From positions 1 through 15,024 of the forward strand of contig JAZRVE010000037.1 of assembly GCA_045598975.1 (NCBI GenBank): DNA of 15,024 nt, read 5' to 3'. Numbering within the stretch: position 1 is the stretch's first letter; each line of letters opens with the position of its first letter. The translations under genes and the position numbers were made by a program. The DNA comes from UMGS882 sp045598975 (GTDB lineage: Bacteria > Bacillota > Clostridia > Oscillospirales > CAG-382). Below the pieces are notes generated by a model that had not been told where the DNA came from, searched no databases, and worked only from the letters and a program-made list of their open reading frames with translations. Shown one piece after another: positions 1 to 7,915 of the stretch.

Positions 1-1
1 C

Positions 2-268
2 GTCCAGGTTCCGATCAAGTCGGCGAACGGACTTACGGTCACGTCCTATCCGGACATCAGCACGTGGGGCTGGCGCGGCGTCAAGCTGAGCGGCAACAAC
101 ACCTATGCCGGTGTGACGCGCATCGGTTCGGCCATCGTCCAAGCCGAGCATGAGCACTGCTTCTCAACGGGTGATGTCTATGTTTCGGGCGGCGACCGCC
201 ATGGCGGCGGGCTCCACCAAGACGCTTACCTATACCGAAGGACAGTTTTCCGACGTTCCCGCGTCTGA
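2..268 (+). CDS. Possible partial reading frame at window edge, displaced from the SLH gene
   Basis: Reading in the second frame from base 2, the sequence is open to a TGA at 266-268. The first ~45 codons use the same GC-ending codons as the genes here and read like an extracellular protein (for example VTSYPDISTWGWRGVKLSG). The SLH gene's own frame has a TGA at 114-116, so this stretch is not its in-frame start. It may be the end of another secreted protein, or the 5' part of the SLH gene shifted by an indel or joined by a misassembly. From about base 175 on, the other frame is clearly the real one. I recognise no family. Confidence 0.25.
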   Translation, partial: VQVPIKSANGLTVTSYPDISTWGWRGVKLSGNNTYAGVTRIGSAIVQAEHEHCFSTGDVYVSGGDRHGGGLHQDAYLYRRTVFRRSRV

Positions 269-3200
269 ATGGTACGCGAAAGAGGTCGGAAACGCTTACG
301 AGCTCGGGCTCATGAACGGTAAGGGCGAGAGAAGATTCGATCCCGACGGCAACGTCACCGTCGCCGAGGCGCTCACCGTCGCTTCGCGTGCCTCCGCCGC
401 CTATAACGGCGAGACCATCGAACCGGCAGATGGTGAATGGTATCAGATGTACGTCAATTACGCCGAAAATAAGGGCATGATCGAAAAGGGCGCTTATTCA
501 GCCGCCGATCTCGACCGCCCGGCAAAACGCTATGAGGTGGCGGCCTTCTTTGCAAAGGCGCTCCCGAAAGAGGCGTATGCCGAAAAGAACGACGTCACGG
601 ATATCCCCGACGTCACGCCGTCCCGTTCGTATTATGAAGACGTGATGATGCTTTACAAAGCCGGTGTCGTTATGGGCAGCGACGCACGCGGCACCTTCTA
701 TCCCGAGCATAATATTACCCGTGCCGAAACGGCGGCTATCATCAACCGTGCTGCACTGCCGGAAAACAGACTGTCCAAGACGCTCGATAAAGTCTCGCCG
801 GACGATGCCTACCGCCTCGCGTATAACCGCGATTATAACAGCTGGTACGAAGGCATCCAGACGGGCTGGCTGCTCGATAACCGCGGCGGCTCGCCCCGCT
901 CGGACTATCTTGCCACTTACGGCGCACTGTTTGACGTGTCAGATCAGGCGGGCACGGCGTATATCCGCGAATTCAACAAGATAACCACCGGTGTCATCAC
1001 GCTGACCACTTCCGCGTCTGTCGACGGCGGCGACGGCGTTTCACTTGAGTTTCGTAACGATGCCGACGAGCCGGTCTACGTGCTGAAAACGGCGGATGGG
1101 TACTGGTGCCTGCAAAACAACGACGGCACCTGTACCAAACTGTACGAAATCGATCCGAAAAAGCCTTCGTTTTCCTTCAAGCTCGTTGTGGACGTGGATA
1201 ATGCGCGGGCAAGGACGTTTATCAACGATACCGATTGCGGCACCTATCCGCTTTTGCGGAACGGGCAAAAAATGAATATCCTCACCTTCCGCTTTGCTAC
1301 CGATAAGGAGCATACCGGCGCCATCTCGCCGGGAGCGTTGGAGGCTACCGTCAACTATGCGCTGTACGGCAATCAGACAGCCCCCAAGGGTGAGATCACG
1401 ACGTTCCCGTTCGACGCACCGCTCGGCGGCGACCTTATCATCGACGAGTTTCAGATCATGCCGAATCGGAATGCGGATGTCAGCTATTCCCTGATGGACG
1501 GCGACAGAGAGATCGTCCGGTTGAGAGCGGACGGCACCGCTTTCTACGTCAATGAAACAACGGTGTACGAGGACTATTATCATACGCTGTATTACCGTTT
1601 CCGTCTGGAACTCGATATGACAAACTGCGAGGTCACCGTCAAGGTCAACGGTGTCGAGAAGGCGGTCATCCCCTTCCTGAATCGCGCATCGACCATCGAT
1701 AGTGCCGTTTGCGATAACCGTGCCTATCCGACGGATCTGTATCTGTACTGGCATAAACTGTACCGCTGCGTCGAGCATGACGACTACGTGCCGGAGCCGG
1801 TGATTCCCGCAGGTGCCGACAAGTACACCATCGGCATGATCGGCTGTAATATGTGGAATAACGGTTACAGCGCGCAGGGCGGCTGGGCGAGCGTCACGCC
1901 GTATGACGCGGTGCGGCCCGCCATCGGTTACTATGACGAGTGTAGCCCGGAGACCGCCGACTGGGAGATCAAGTACATGGTCGAACACGGTGTGGATTTC
2001 CAGGCACTGTGTATCTTCTTCGGCAACGCCAACGCCGCCGAGCAGTTGGGACCGAATCACCTGCTCGACGGATATATGAATGCCAAATATGCCGACAAGC
2101 TCAAATTTGCGCCGTTGTGGGAAAACGCCGGCGGACAGTCGCCCGTCAACATAGACGTCTTCAAGAGCAACTACGTCCCGTACATGATAGAAAATTTCTT
2201 CAAGCATCCCAACTGCATGACCATCGACAACAAGCCGCTTCTCATCATTTATCGCCCGTCTGTCCTTTCGCAGAACTTCGGCGGGGAGGCCAAGGTGAAG
2301 GAAGCGCTCGACTATCTGCGAAACGAAGTGAAAAAGCTCGGTTATGAGGACATGATCATTCTGGCACAGGGACAGACCGCACCGGCCGAAAACAATACAG
2401 CCGGATTTGACGGCGGTATGTCGTACGGCTGGGGCACGCAGGGCAACGATCCCGTCTACCAGAAACATGAAATGGAAAATTCTCTCGGCGAATCTTACGC
2501 GCCGTTTGCGCCGACCGTCGGACTCGGCTTTTCGTCCTTCAACGGCAGTACGCTCATATCGGTGTCGGATCATAAGGCACTGTGTGAATGGGTGCGGGAC
2601 GAATACCTGCCGAAGTCGGTCAAGGAGCCGTGGCAGGAGGGACTTGTGTTCCTTTCCACGTGGAACGAATTTGCCGAAGGGTATTATTATATGCCGACCG
2701 TCGGCGGACGCGGATTCGGGTATCTCGATAACGTCATGGAGGTCTTCACCGACGAAAAACCGAGCGCGAAGACCGACGTTTATCCGACGGAAAATCAGCT
2801 TTCACGCGTGACGCATCTGTACCCGCAGTACCGCCGTCTGTTGAGACGTCAGCGCTTGGAGGAGATCGACGATACCGTCACGTATGAGAATATCAAATAC
2901 CGCGGTGAAGTCAAGCCCACGCAGTACTGGTACTGTATCGGCATCGATACCGACAGCGTCAAGGTACAGAATGAACGCGTCAGCGGCGTTTCGACGGGCA
3001 ATGACCCCATATTCTATTTTACCGGCTTCAATAACGATAATTCGGATCTGTTCAATCTTGACTACGCGGACGGTATCGAGCTTACCATCGACGCGCCCAA
3101 GGGCTCGCCGTTCGACATGTTCTACGTGACGGAAAAATACAGTGCGGTCTCTGCCGACCGCGGACTCCACGGCGTCAAGAAGAAGGACGGCGTCGAGACC

Positions 3201-4160
3201 ATTATTGTGGATGCCTCCGAAGCCTACGAGTGGACGGGCAACCTCAAATGGATCCGCGTTGACCCGTGTGCTTCTTCCGACACGCCGGTCGCTTTCCTCG
3301 GCATGAAGCTCGTTTCCTTTACCAAGGAAGGCATATCCCGTGATATATATATCGACGATAATAAGACGACGCTTCCCGTCGCCCCGTCGTATGCCCCGAA
3401 CGGGGATATGCTTGTTGTCTTCGATCCCTCGTCCAGTATGGATTTCCGCCTCAACTGCTTCCATACCTACGACAGCGAAAAGAAGGAGCTCACGCTTTAT
3501 TTTATCGACCACACCTTCGTCTTTGCCGTCGGATCGGACAGTTATCTGCTTGACGGCGTGAAAAAATCGCTCGGTTACAAGATCACCGCATGGGATAGCC
3601 TGCCGCTTGTCCCGATCGAGATCATCTGCGATACTCTTTCCTATTCTTACAGCATCGACCTTAAACAGCAGCTCTGCATCACGACGCCCACTAAGGCGTA
3701 CTACGATAAGATTCTCAGCGAGCGCAAAGAGGGAAGCTGGAACTTTGACATCGCGGGCGATCCGGAGGGCTGGAATTCCGATAACATTTCACTGATCGCT
3801 AACGGCTCGTCTCTTGTCTGTTCGTCGAATGACGTACACGACCCGCGTATCAAGAGCGCAGTGCTTGCCATGTCGGCAAATCAGTTTACCAAGCTCGAAT
3901 ACCGCGTGCGGTACTCCTATACGGCGGAAACGGAACAGGATCTGCAAATGTTCTTTGTTACCGACACAGACGGCTCGTGGTCGGAGGATAAGTCTTTCCG
4001 TGCCCGTCTGAAGAGCAAGGACAGCGGCGGTGAATGGGAGGTCTACACGGTGGATCTGACGCAGAACGCCAAGTTCAAGGGCGTTATCAAGCAGCTCCGC
4101 TTTGACCCGTTCAACGAATACGGTACAATGGAAGTGGACTACATCAGATTCCTTGAATAA
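150..4160 (+). CDS. SLH-domain surface protein with WbsX/GH99-like glycan-active domain
   Basis: This is a 1336-residue multidomain surface protein. Three SLH repeats (about residues 33-85, 92-140 and 151-200, with FSDVP, FDPDGNVTVAEA and FYPEHNITRAETAAIINR) would anchor it to cell-wall polymer. Residues ~215-555 hold two similar beta-sandwich segments, LamG/concanavalin-like. Residues ~559-870 match the WbsX/GH99-like family: it opens with YTIGMIGCNMW and ends in the diagnostic W838-N-E-F-A-E-G followed by PT and GYLDNVMEVF; E840 and E843 are the acidic candidates. Residues ~1065-1180 resemble a copper-amine-oxidase N-terminal domain. Residues 1197-1336 look like a carbohydrate-binding module. 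Family knowledge suggests cleavage of an alpha-mannan-type glycan; the substrate is not readable here. The start is uncertain: no clear ribosome site precedes 150, and the signal peptide is poor (an Arg lies inside the hydrophobic part before ATAMAAG). Confidence 0.85.
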   Translation: MSTASQRVMSMFRAATAMAAGSTKTLTYTEGQFSDVPASEWYAKEVGNAYELGLMNGKGERRFDPDGNVTVAEALTVASRASAAYNGETIEPADGEWYQMYVNYAENKGMIEKGAYSAADLDRPAKRYEVAAFFAKALPKEAYAEKNDVTDIPDVTPSRSYYEDVMMLYKAGVVMGSDARGTFYPEHNITRAETAAIINRAALPENRLSKTLDKVSPDDAYRLAYNRDYNSWYEGIQTGWLLDNRGGSPRSDYLATYGALFDVSDQAGTAYIREFNKITTGVITLTTSASVDGGDGVSLEFRNDADEPVYVLKTADGYWCLQNNDGTCTKLYEIDPKKPSFSFKLVVDVDNARARTFINDTDCGTYPLLRNGQKMNILTFRFATDKEHTGAISPGALEATVNYALYGNQTAPKGEITTFPFDAPLGGDLIIDEFQIMPNRNADVSYSLMDGDREIVRLRADGTAFYVNETTVYEDYYHTLYYRFRLELDMTNCEVTVKVNGVEKAVIPFLNRASTIDSAVCDNRAYPTDLYLYWHKLYRCVEHDDYVPEPVIPAGADKYTIGMIGCNMWNNGYSAQGGWASVTPYDAVRPAIGYYDECSPETADWEIKYMVEHGVDFQALCIFFGNANAAEQLGPNHLLDGYMNAKYADKLKFAPLWENAGGQSPVNIDVFKSNYVPYMIENFFKHPNCMTIDNKPLLIIYRPSVLSQNFGGEAKVKEALDYLRNEVKKLGYEDMIILAQGQTAPAENNTAGFDGGMSYGWGTQGNDPVYQKHEMENSLGESYAPFAPTVGLGFSSFNGSTLISVSDHKALCEWVRDEYLPKSVKEPWQEGLVFLSTWNEFAEGYYYMPTVGGRGFGYLDNVMEVFTDEKPSAKTDVYPTENQLSRVTHLYPQYRRLLRRQRLEEIDDTVTYENIKYRGEVKPTQYWYCIGIDTDSVKVQNERVSGVSTGNDPIFYFTGFNNDNSDLFNLDYADGIELTIDAPKGSPFDMFYVTEKYSAVSADRGLHGVKKKDGVETIIVDASEAYEWTGNLKWIRVDPCASSDTPVAFLGMKLVSFTKEGISRDIYIDDNKTTLPVAPSYAPNGDMLVVFDPSSSMDFRLNCFHTYDSEKKELTLYFIDHTFVFAVGSDSYLLDGVKKSLGYKITAWDSLPLVPIEIICDTLSYSYSIDLKQQLCITTPTKAYYDKILSERKEGSWNFDIAGDPEGWNSDNISLIANGSSLVCSSNDVHDPRIKSAVLAMSANQFTKLEYRVRYSYTAETEQDLQMFFVTDTDGSWSEDKSFRARLKSKDSGGEWEVYTVDLTQNAKFKGVIKQLRFDPFNEYGTMEVDYIRFLE

Positions 4161-4164
4161 AATC

Positions 4165-4198
4165 AAAAAAGCGGACTCCGTACGGAGTCCGTTTTTTT
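4165..4198. terminator. Bidirectional terminator between convergent genes
   Basis: A perfect palindrome at 4172-4191 (CGGACTCCGT and its complement) is flanked by six A at 4165-4170 and seven T at 4192-4198. It therefore works for the SLH gene on the plus strand and for the SGNH gene, which ends at 4215, on the minus strand. Confidence 0.93.
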
Positions 4199-4214
4199 AA
4201 TCATTTCGGAAAAA

Positions 4215-4901
4215 TCAGTCAGCGGGAAGCGTCTGTGCCGCGTCGAAAATGCGGTCTGCGATCGCCTGCATCCCCTTGTCGCCGGGATGGTTGGCAACGC
4301 CGTTGTGCTCGAAAAGACCGATGGCTTTCATGGCGTCGTCCTCGCCGAGATCACCGAGCGGCACGCAGGGATAGCCGTGCGCGGCGGCAAAGCGGGAGAG
4401 GGCGGCATCGCCGGGATGCTTCCAGAAAGAGGTCGTGACGATGATGCGACGGCTTGCCCGCGGGTTGAGAAAGTCGACGAGCGCTTCGAACTGACGGTAA
4501 AAAAGATCGGCGTCAAAATCCTGAGCCGGGCAGTTTTCGATGAGACGGAAAATAAGCAAGTCCGCCTCAAAATCGCGTGCGGTGCGGTACGGCTCCAAAC
4601 AGGTGTCGCCGACGCGGTAAAGGCGTTCCCATTCCGCGACCTGACAGAGGCAGAAAGCGGCGTCGGGATCGGCGAGGGAGAAGCGGTTTGCGAGCAGGTG
4701 AACGTAGTCCTTTTCGGGTGCGCTTGCCGCCATGCCCCAGTTGCCGAACCAACCGATGGATTCAAGGCGTCCGTGGCGGGTGATGGAGTTGCCGACGAAG
4801 AGGACGCGTTTGCCGGTGCCTTCGGGATGGAGGAAGGTGACGTAGTCGGTGGGTTTGAGTTGTCCTTTGGCGGAAACGGTGTTTTTTTCAAGTTGGCTCA
4901 T
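4215..4901 (-). CDS. SGNH/GDSL-type hydrolase (esterase-like)
   Basis: The product is 228 residues with no signal peptide, so probably cytoplasmic. Block I is VGNSIT with the nucleophile Ser39; FGNWGMAAS (52-60) supplies the block II glycine; IENCP (Asn123) sits where the block III Asn is expected; and NHPGDKGM has His205 as the block V base. The usual Asp three residues before this His is a Val, so a His-only or relocated acid is implied. The family removes acetyl or other acyl groups from sugars and related esters; the substrate is unknown. I chose ATG 4901 because an AGGAGC ribosome site (4908-4913) lies 6 bases upstream; a longer frame beginning with TTG at 4928 would include that site. 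It is a single-gene unit with its own promoter and a shared terminator. Confidence 0.85.
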   Translation of the reverse strand: MSQLEKNTVSAKGQLKPTDYVTFLHPEGTGKRVLFVGNSITRHGRLESIGWFGNWGMAASAPEKDYVHLLANRFSLADPDAAFCLCQVAEWERLYRVGDTCLEPYRTARDFEADLLIFRLIENCPAQDFDADLFYRQFEALVDFLNPRASRRIIVTTSFWKHPGDAALSRFAAAHGYPCVPLGDLGEDDAMKAIGLFEHNGVANHPGDKGMQAIADRIFDAAQTLPAD

Positions 4902-4931
4902 GGTGATGCTCCTTTTTTGTGTGTTCAATCA

Positions 4932-4960
4932 CTTATAGCACATTCAGGGAGCGTTGTCAA
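4932..4960 (-). promoter_or_regulatory. Sigma-A-type promoter of the SGNH gene
   Basis: On the minus strand, TTGACA (4955-4960) is followed after exactly 17 bases by TATAAG (4932-4937), about 30 bases ahead of the ATG at 4901. It is close to consensus. Confidence 0.85.
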
Positions 4961-5008
4961 GAGGCACTTGCTTTTTCTTTCGGTTTATGATACAGTCAAA
5001 TATGTGGT

Positions 5009-5157
5009 ATGGGTGAAGCGGCACGCTTCCGACGCGCGCTCTTGATCTTGCGTCGCCACTGCCCGCGTTATGGCAGTGGCGACCCCTATCCGCGGGATAC
5101 TGCGGCTGTTGTTTTCGCTTGCATATATCGCGTAAATGGGTGAAGCGGCACGCTTCC
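5009..5157 (+). repeat. 22-bp direct repeat pair, each copy a small hairpin
   Basis: Two identical 22-base copies lie at 5009-5030 and 5136-5157. Each contains GAAGCGGCACGCTTC, which can fold into a 6-bp stem with a GCA loop. The copies sit in the spacer between the tRNA terminator and the SGNH promoter. No gene is visible between them. Confidence 0.8.
5052..5083. repeat. Perfect 12-bp inverted repeat
   Basis: GTCGCCACTGCC (5052-5063) pairs perfectly with GGCAGTGGCGAC (5072-5083) around an 8-base spacer. There is no T-run on either side, so it is not a standard terminator. It lies between the two direct repeat copies. Confidence 0.8.
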
Positions 5158-5170
5158 CGTTCATATATGT

Positions 5171-5205
5171 AAAAAGAGCACACCCATAAAGGGTGTGCTC
5201 ATTTT
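5171..5205 (-). terminator. Terminator of the tRNA operon
   Basis: A perfect 10-bp stem GAGCACACCC / GGGTGTGCTC (5176-5185 with 5191-5200) has a 5-base loop. On the minus strand it is followed by five T (5175-5171) just past the tRNA-Glu gene. The flanking T-run at 5202-5206 could also stop plus-strand transcription. Confidence 0.9.
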
Positions 5206-5209
5206 TACA

Positions 5210-5284
5210 TGGTGACCCGTACGGGAATCGAACCCATGTTACAGCCGTGAAAGGGCCGTGTCTTAACCGCTTGACCAACGGGCC
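5210..5284 (-). tRNA. tRNA-Glu (anticodon TTC)
   Basis: The minus strand folds as a complete tRNA: acceptor GGCCCGT with ACGGGTC (one G-T pair), a D-arm, an anticodon stem CGGCC/GGCTG around loop CTTTCAC (anticodon TTC), and a T-arm with GGTTCGATTCC. The discriminator is A, followed by an encoded CCA at 5212-5210. It is 4 bases downstream of tRNA-Met in the same transcript. Confidence 0.95.
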
Positions 5285-5288
5285 ATAA

Positions 5289-5365
5289 TGGTAGCGGAAG
5301 TTGGACTTGAACCAACGACCTGTCGGGTATGAACCGAATGCTCTAGCCAACTGAGCTATTCCGCC
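5289..5365 (-). tRNA. tRNA-Met (anticodon CAT), probably elongator
   Basis: The acceptor GGCGGAA pairs with TTCCGCT, T8 is in place, the D-arm is AGCTCAGTTGGCTAGAGC, the anticodon loop is TTCATAC (CAT), the T-arm loop is GGTTCAAGTCC, and CCA is encoded. The D-arm and the paired first base resemble Bacillota elongator tRNA-Met rather than initiator. A lysidine-modified tRNA-Ile2 also carries CAT, so the charging identity is inferred. It is the first gene of the two-tRNA operon. Confidence 0.93.
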
Positions 5366-5390
5366 ATGTTTCTCTCAACGGTGCTTTGTT

Positions 5391-5419
5391 ATTATAACAG
5401 ATACCAAACCGCTTGTCAA
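5391..5419 (-). promoter_or_regulatory. Perfect consensus promoter of the tRNA operon
   Basis: On the minus strand, TTGACA (5414-5419) and TATAAT (5391-5396) are both perfect and separated by 17 bases. The -10 box ends 26 bases before the tRNA-Met 5' end. Confidence 0.93.
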
Positions 5420-5422
5420 GAG

Positions 5423-5457
5423 TTTTTTTCCATTTTTTTGCTTTTTTCACATTTTTT
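5423..5457 (-). promoter_or_regulatory. Phased A-tracts (UP-element-like) upstream of the tRNA promoter
   Basis: Four runs of six or seven A on the minus strand (5423-5429, 5433-5439, 5442-5447, 5452-5457) repeat at close to helical spacing directly upstream of the -35 box. This fits curved DNA or alpha-CTD contacts. The function is inferred. Confidence 0.6.
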
Positions 5458-5458
5458 C

Positions 5459-5496
5459 AAAAAAGGATCTGCCGACGGCGGATCGGTCGGCAGATC
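5459..5496 (-). terminator. Terminator of the nucleotidyltransferase fusion gene
   Basis: An 11-bp perfect stem GATCTGCCGAC / GTCGGCAGATC (5466-5476 with 5486-5496) has a 9-base loop. A T-run follows on the minus strand (5464-5459), six bases beyond the stop codon region at 5502. Confidence 0.92.
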
Positions 5497-5501
5497 GCGG
5501 C

Positions 5502-7835
5502 TTATGAGAGCATTTCGACGGCTTTTTCGCACAGCTCGGAGGCGGCCTCGGCACTGCGCGCTTCGCTGATGACGCGAAAGCCGTGCACACGTCCCGGGAT
5601 GACCGTCACCTGCCCGCCCGACAGAACGAGCCTTATGCCGTCGTGCTGTTCCTTCGGCGCCTGCGAAGCGATGCCGGAAAGCCTCTGCATGACGCTTGCC
5701 CGGTTGGGATTGCCGTCCACCGTCCTGTCCGTCACCTCGAAGGCGGGCAGTGCCTTGATGAGCGCCTCGGGCGTGGTACAGCCGCATTTGAGTAAGATGC
5801 ACAGCCGCAGTACGCTGAAAACGGCGTCGTTGAGCCAGATCTGCGCGAACATGGCGTCCTGCTGCATTTCGCTCCGCTCTCCGCTCGAAGAGTATTCGCT
5901 GTAAGAAACGTGATTCTTTTCCGCAAGCTTGCGGTAGGCGTCGGGGTGCGTGCCGGAAAACCACAGCGAAATGCCGTCCTCCTCCGTCATGTGGTCGATC
6001 AGGATGGCGTCGATGTGGGCTTTGTCGGCACGGATGCTCCGATAGACGCACGTCGCGTCAAAGCCGCTGTTGTCAAGGGTGAATTCCGGAACGGAAACGC
6101 CCTGCTCCTCGATCTCACCGCCCAATTCGCAGACGGCGTTCAGCGCCGTAAAGGAGGCACTGCGGTAGGAAATGTCGCCGCGGTGGGGAAAACGGCATCG
6201 GAAGCCGGATAAGCCGTCGGGACCGGAAAGCGCGAGACAGCTCTTGATGAGCTCGCTGTAATAAAGCGACCAGAGGGAGTCGAAACGCTCCGGTTCGTAA
6301 AAGGTGTCGGGCGCCGTGTAATCCGTTCCGGCGTAAAAATTGCTTTCAAATTCCCGTTCGAACTCGCCCGTGACCGGAAGTCCGCATCGGTCGAACAGAC
6401 GAAGCCGCAAAAGCCCGTTTTCGGTAAAGCCGACGTACAGGACGGTGTCGGCGACAAAGCGGAGCGCGGCGAACGCCGCCATGGCGGGAAATCCGACGCC
6501 GAAATCGTAACTGCGTGCGCCGAAAGCGCGGATGCCGCACAGGATGGTTTCCGCCGCACGGCGGGCGTGAGGCGTTTCGTCCGACAGGATGCCGACGCGG
6601 ACGCGGGCGGATGAGGCGGAAGCGGTCTTGGCGGCGCAAAGTCCCAAGCGGACAAGGTATTCCGGGGAAGTGTCGGTAAAATCAATGGCGATGCCATCGT
6701 CGTCGAACAGCGAGTGGGAGCGTCCGCCGAAGCGTGCGGAAAGAAATTCGCCTGCCGTGACGTGCGAGGAGGCGTGGATCAGCGAAAACTTGGGCAGGAT
6801 CACGCCGTCGTCTGTTTTGACACTGCCGCCGACGGCACAGCCCTCGGATAAAACGCAGTTTTCGCCGATGCGGCATTTGCGCCCGAGGAGCGTGCCGTAT
6901 ACGCCGCATCCCGTGCCGAGCACCGAGCCGTCGCCGATGACGGAGCAGGCGATGTCGCACCCGTCTGAAATGACGGCACCGTCGCCGATGACGGTGTAAG
7001 CGCCGAGCTTGACGTTCTGCCCGATGACGGCGCTTGACGAAACGAATACGGGCTCTTCCAGATCGACGTGCTTTTCGGCGAGCTGTTCGGCGGATAAACC
7101 GCGCGGACGGTCAAGCGCCGCAAGAGAGCCGTCGAGTAAGGCGCTCGACGCGGAAAAGTAGGCGTCCAGCCCGCCGATGTCGAACCATTTCCCGGCGGCT
7201 TCATAGGCGTACAGTCCCTTGTTTTCCGCGAGCAGGAGGGGAAAAAGCTGACGGGAAAAATCAAATTCGGTCGCGGGCGGTATTTTGTCGAGGATGTTTC
7301 GGTTTAAGATATAGATGCCGGTGTTGACGGTGCCCGAGACGACCTTTGCCCACGGGGGCTTTTCGGAAAACCCGGAGACCTTTCCGTCCGCACCGAACAG
7401 CACGACGCCGTAGTCGAGGGGCTGTTCGGTTTTGTAGGTGAGGATGGTGGCGTCGGCTCCCTTTTCGCGGTGGAAGGCGAGCGCTCCCGCGAGATCGAAG
7501 TCGAACAGACCGTCTCCCGACAGCACGATAACGGTGTCGCTGACGTTGTCATAGGCGTTTTTGACGGCGCCCGCCGTGCCGAGAGGGAACTGCTCGCGGA
7601 CATAGGAAAGCGAGAGGGCACCGCGGCGGCTGCCGAGGGCTTCTATCTGCCAGGGCAGGTACATGGTGGTGACGGCGACCTTGGTGACGCCGCATTTTTC
7701 GATGGCATCAAGGACGTATTCGATGACGCTTTTTCCGGCGAGTTTGAGGAGAGGCTTCGGCGTGTCCTCCGTCAGCGGAGCAAGGCGGGTGCCTTTGCCG
7801 CCGGCGAGTACGATCGCCTGAACGTTTTCGGGCAT
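5502..7835 (-). CDS. Sugar-1-phosphate nucleotidyltransferase / beta-helix / degenerate phosphohexomutase fusion
   Basis: The product is 777 residues. Residues 1-240 form a nucleotidyltransferase domain: LAGGKGTRL at 10-18, TPKPLLKLAGKSVIEY, the metal-site GDGLFDFD, FSEKPPW and WFDIGGLDAY. Residues ~262-350 are hexapeptide turns of a left-handed beta-helix. Residues ~365-777 resemble phosphoglucomutase/phosphomannomutase in layout but lack its signatures: the phosphoserine loop T-A-S-H-N-P reads GFTENG, no DGDxDR metal loop is visible, and the C-terminal phosphate loop RPSGTEP reads IPGRVHG. This matches the annotated 'mannose-1-phosphate guanylyltransferase/phosphomannomutase' fusions of Bacillota, Actinobacteria and Cyanobacteria. 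The likely role is making NDP-hexose (perhaps GDP-mannose) for surface glycan; mutase activity is unlikely. Start: ATG 7835 (MPENVQAIVLAGG) follows AAAGGA by 9 bases; ATG 7844 is too close to it. It is a single-gene unit. Confidence 0.88.
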   Translation of the reverse strand: MPENVQAIVLAGGKGTRLAPLTEDTPKPLLKLAGKSVIEYVLDAIEKCGVTKVAVTTMYLPWQIEALGSRRGALSLSYVREQFPLGTAGAVKNAYDNVSDTVIVLSGDGLFDFDLAGALAFHREKGADATILTYKTEQPLDYGVVLFGADGKVSGFSEKPPWAKVVSGTVNTGIYILNRNILDKIPPATEFDFSRQLFPLLLAENKGLYAYEAAGKWFDIGGLDAYFSASSALLDGSLAALDRPRGLSAEQLAEKHVDLEEPVFVSSSAVIGQNVKLGAYTVIGDGAVISDGCDIACSVIGDGSVLGTGCGVYGTLLGRKCRIGENCVLSEGCAVGGSVKTDDGVILPKFSLIHASSHVTAGEFLSARFGGRSHSLFDDDGIAIDFTDTSPEYLVRLGLCAAKTASASSARVRVGILSDETPHARRAAETILCGIRAFGARSYDFGVGFPAMAAFAALRFVADTVLYVGFTENGLLRLRLFDRCGLPVTGEFEREFESNFYAGTDYTAPDTFYEPERFDSLWSLYYSELIKSCLALSGPDGLSGFRCRFPHRGDISYRSASFTALNAVCELGGEIEEQGVSVPEFTLDNSGFDATCVYRSIRADKAHIDAILIDHMTEEDGISLWFSGTHPDAYRKLAEKNHVSYSEYSSSGERSEMQQDAMFAQIWLNDAVFSVLRLCILLKCGCTTPEALIKALPAFEVTDRTVDGNPNRASVMQRLSGIASQAPKEQHDGIRLVLSGGQVTVIPGRVHGFRVISEARSAEAASELCEKAVEMLS

Positions 7836-7915
7836 ATGACGCATTCCTTTCTGTGCTTTTGGGCTTTTGAGAATATTGTGTGCGAAGGCGGCGGAAAATA
7901 TTCCGAAATTCCCGC

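Noticed and set aside
1041..2573. 510-codon open frame antisense to the SLH gene
   Set aside because: It lies wholly opposite clear WbsX-like coding sequence, has low-complexity Val/Asp/Arg composition typical of GC-rich antisense frames, and no ribosome site.
2802..3512. 236-codon antisense frame
   Set aside because: Opposite the SLH protein's C-terminal domains; no family resemblance or translation signals.
4287..5045. 252-codon plus-strand frame over the SGNH gene
   Set aside because: It mirrors the SGNH gene and runs through that gene's promoter; the minus-strand gene has recognised motifs, promoter and ribosome site.
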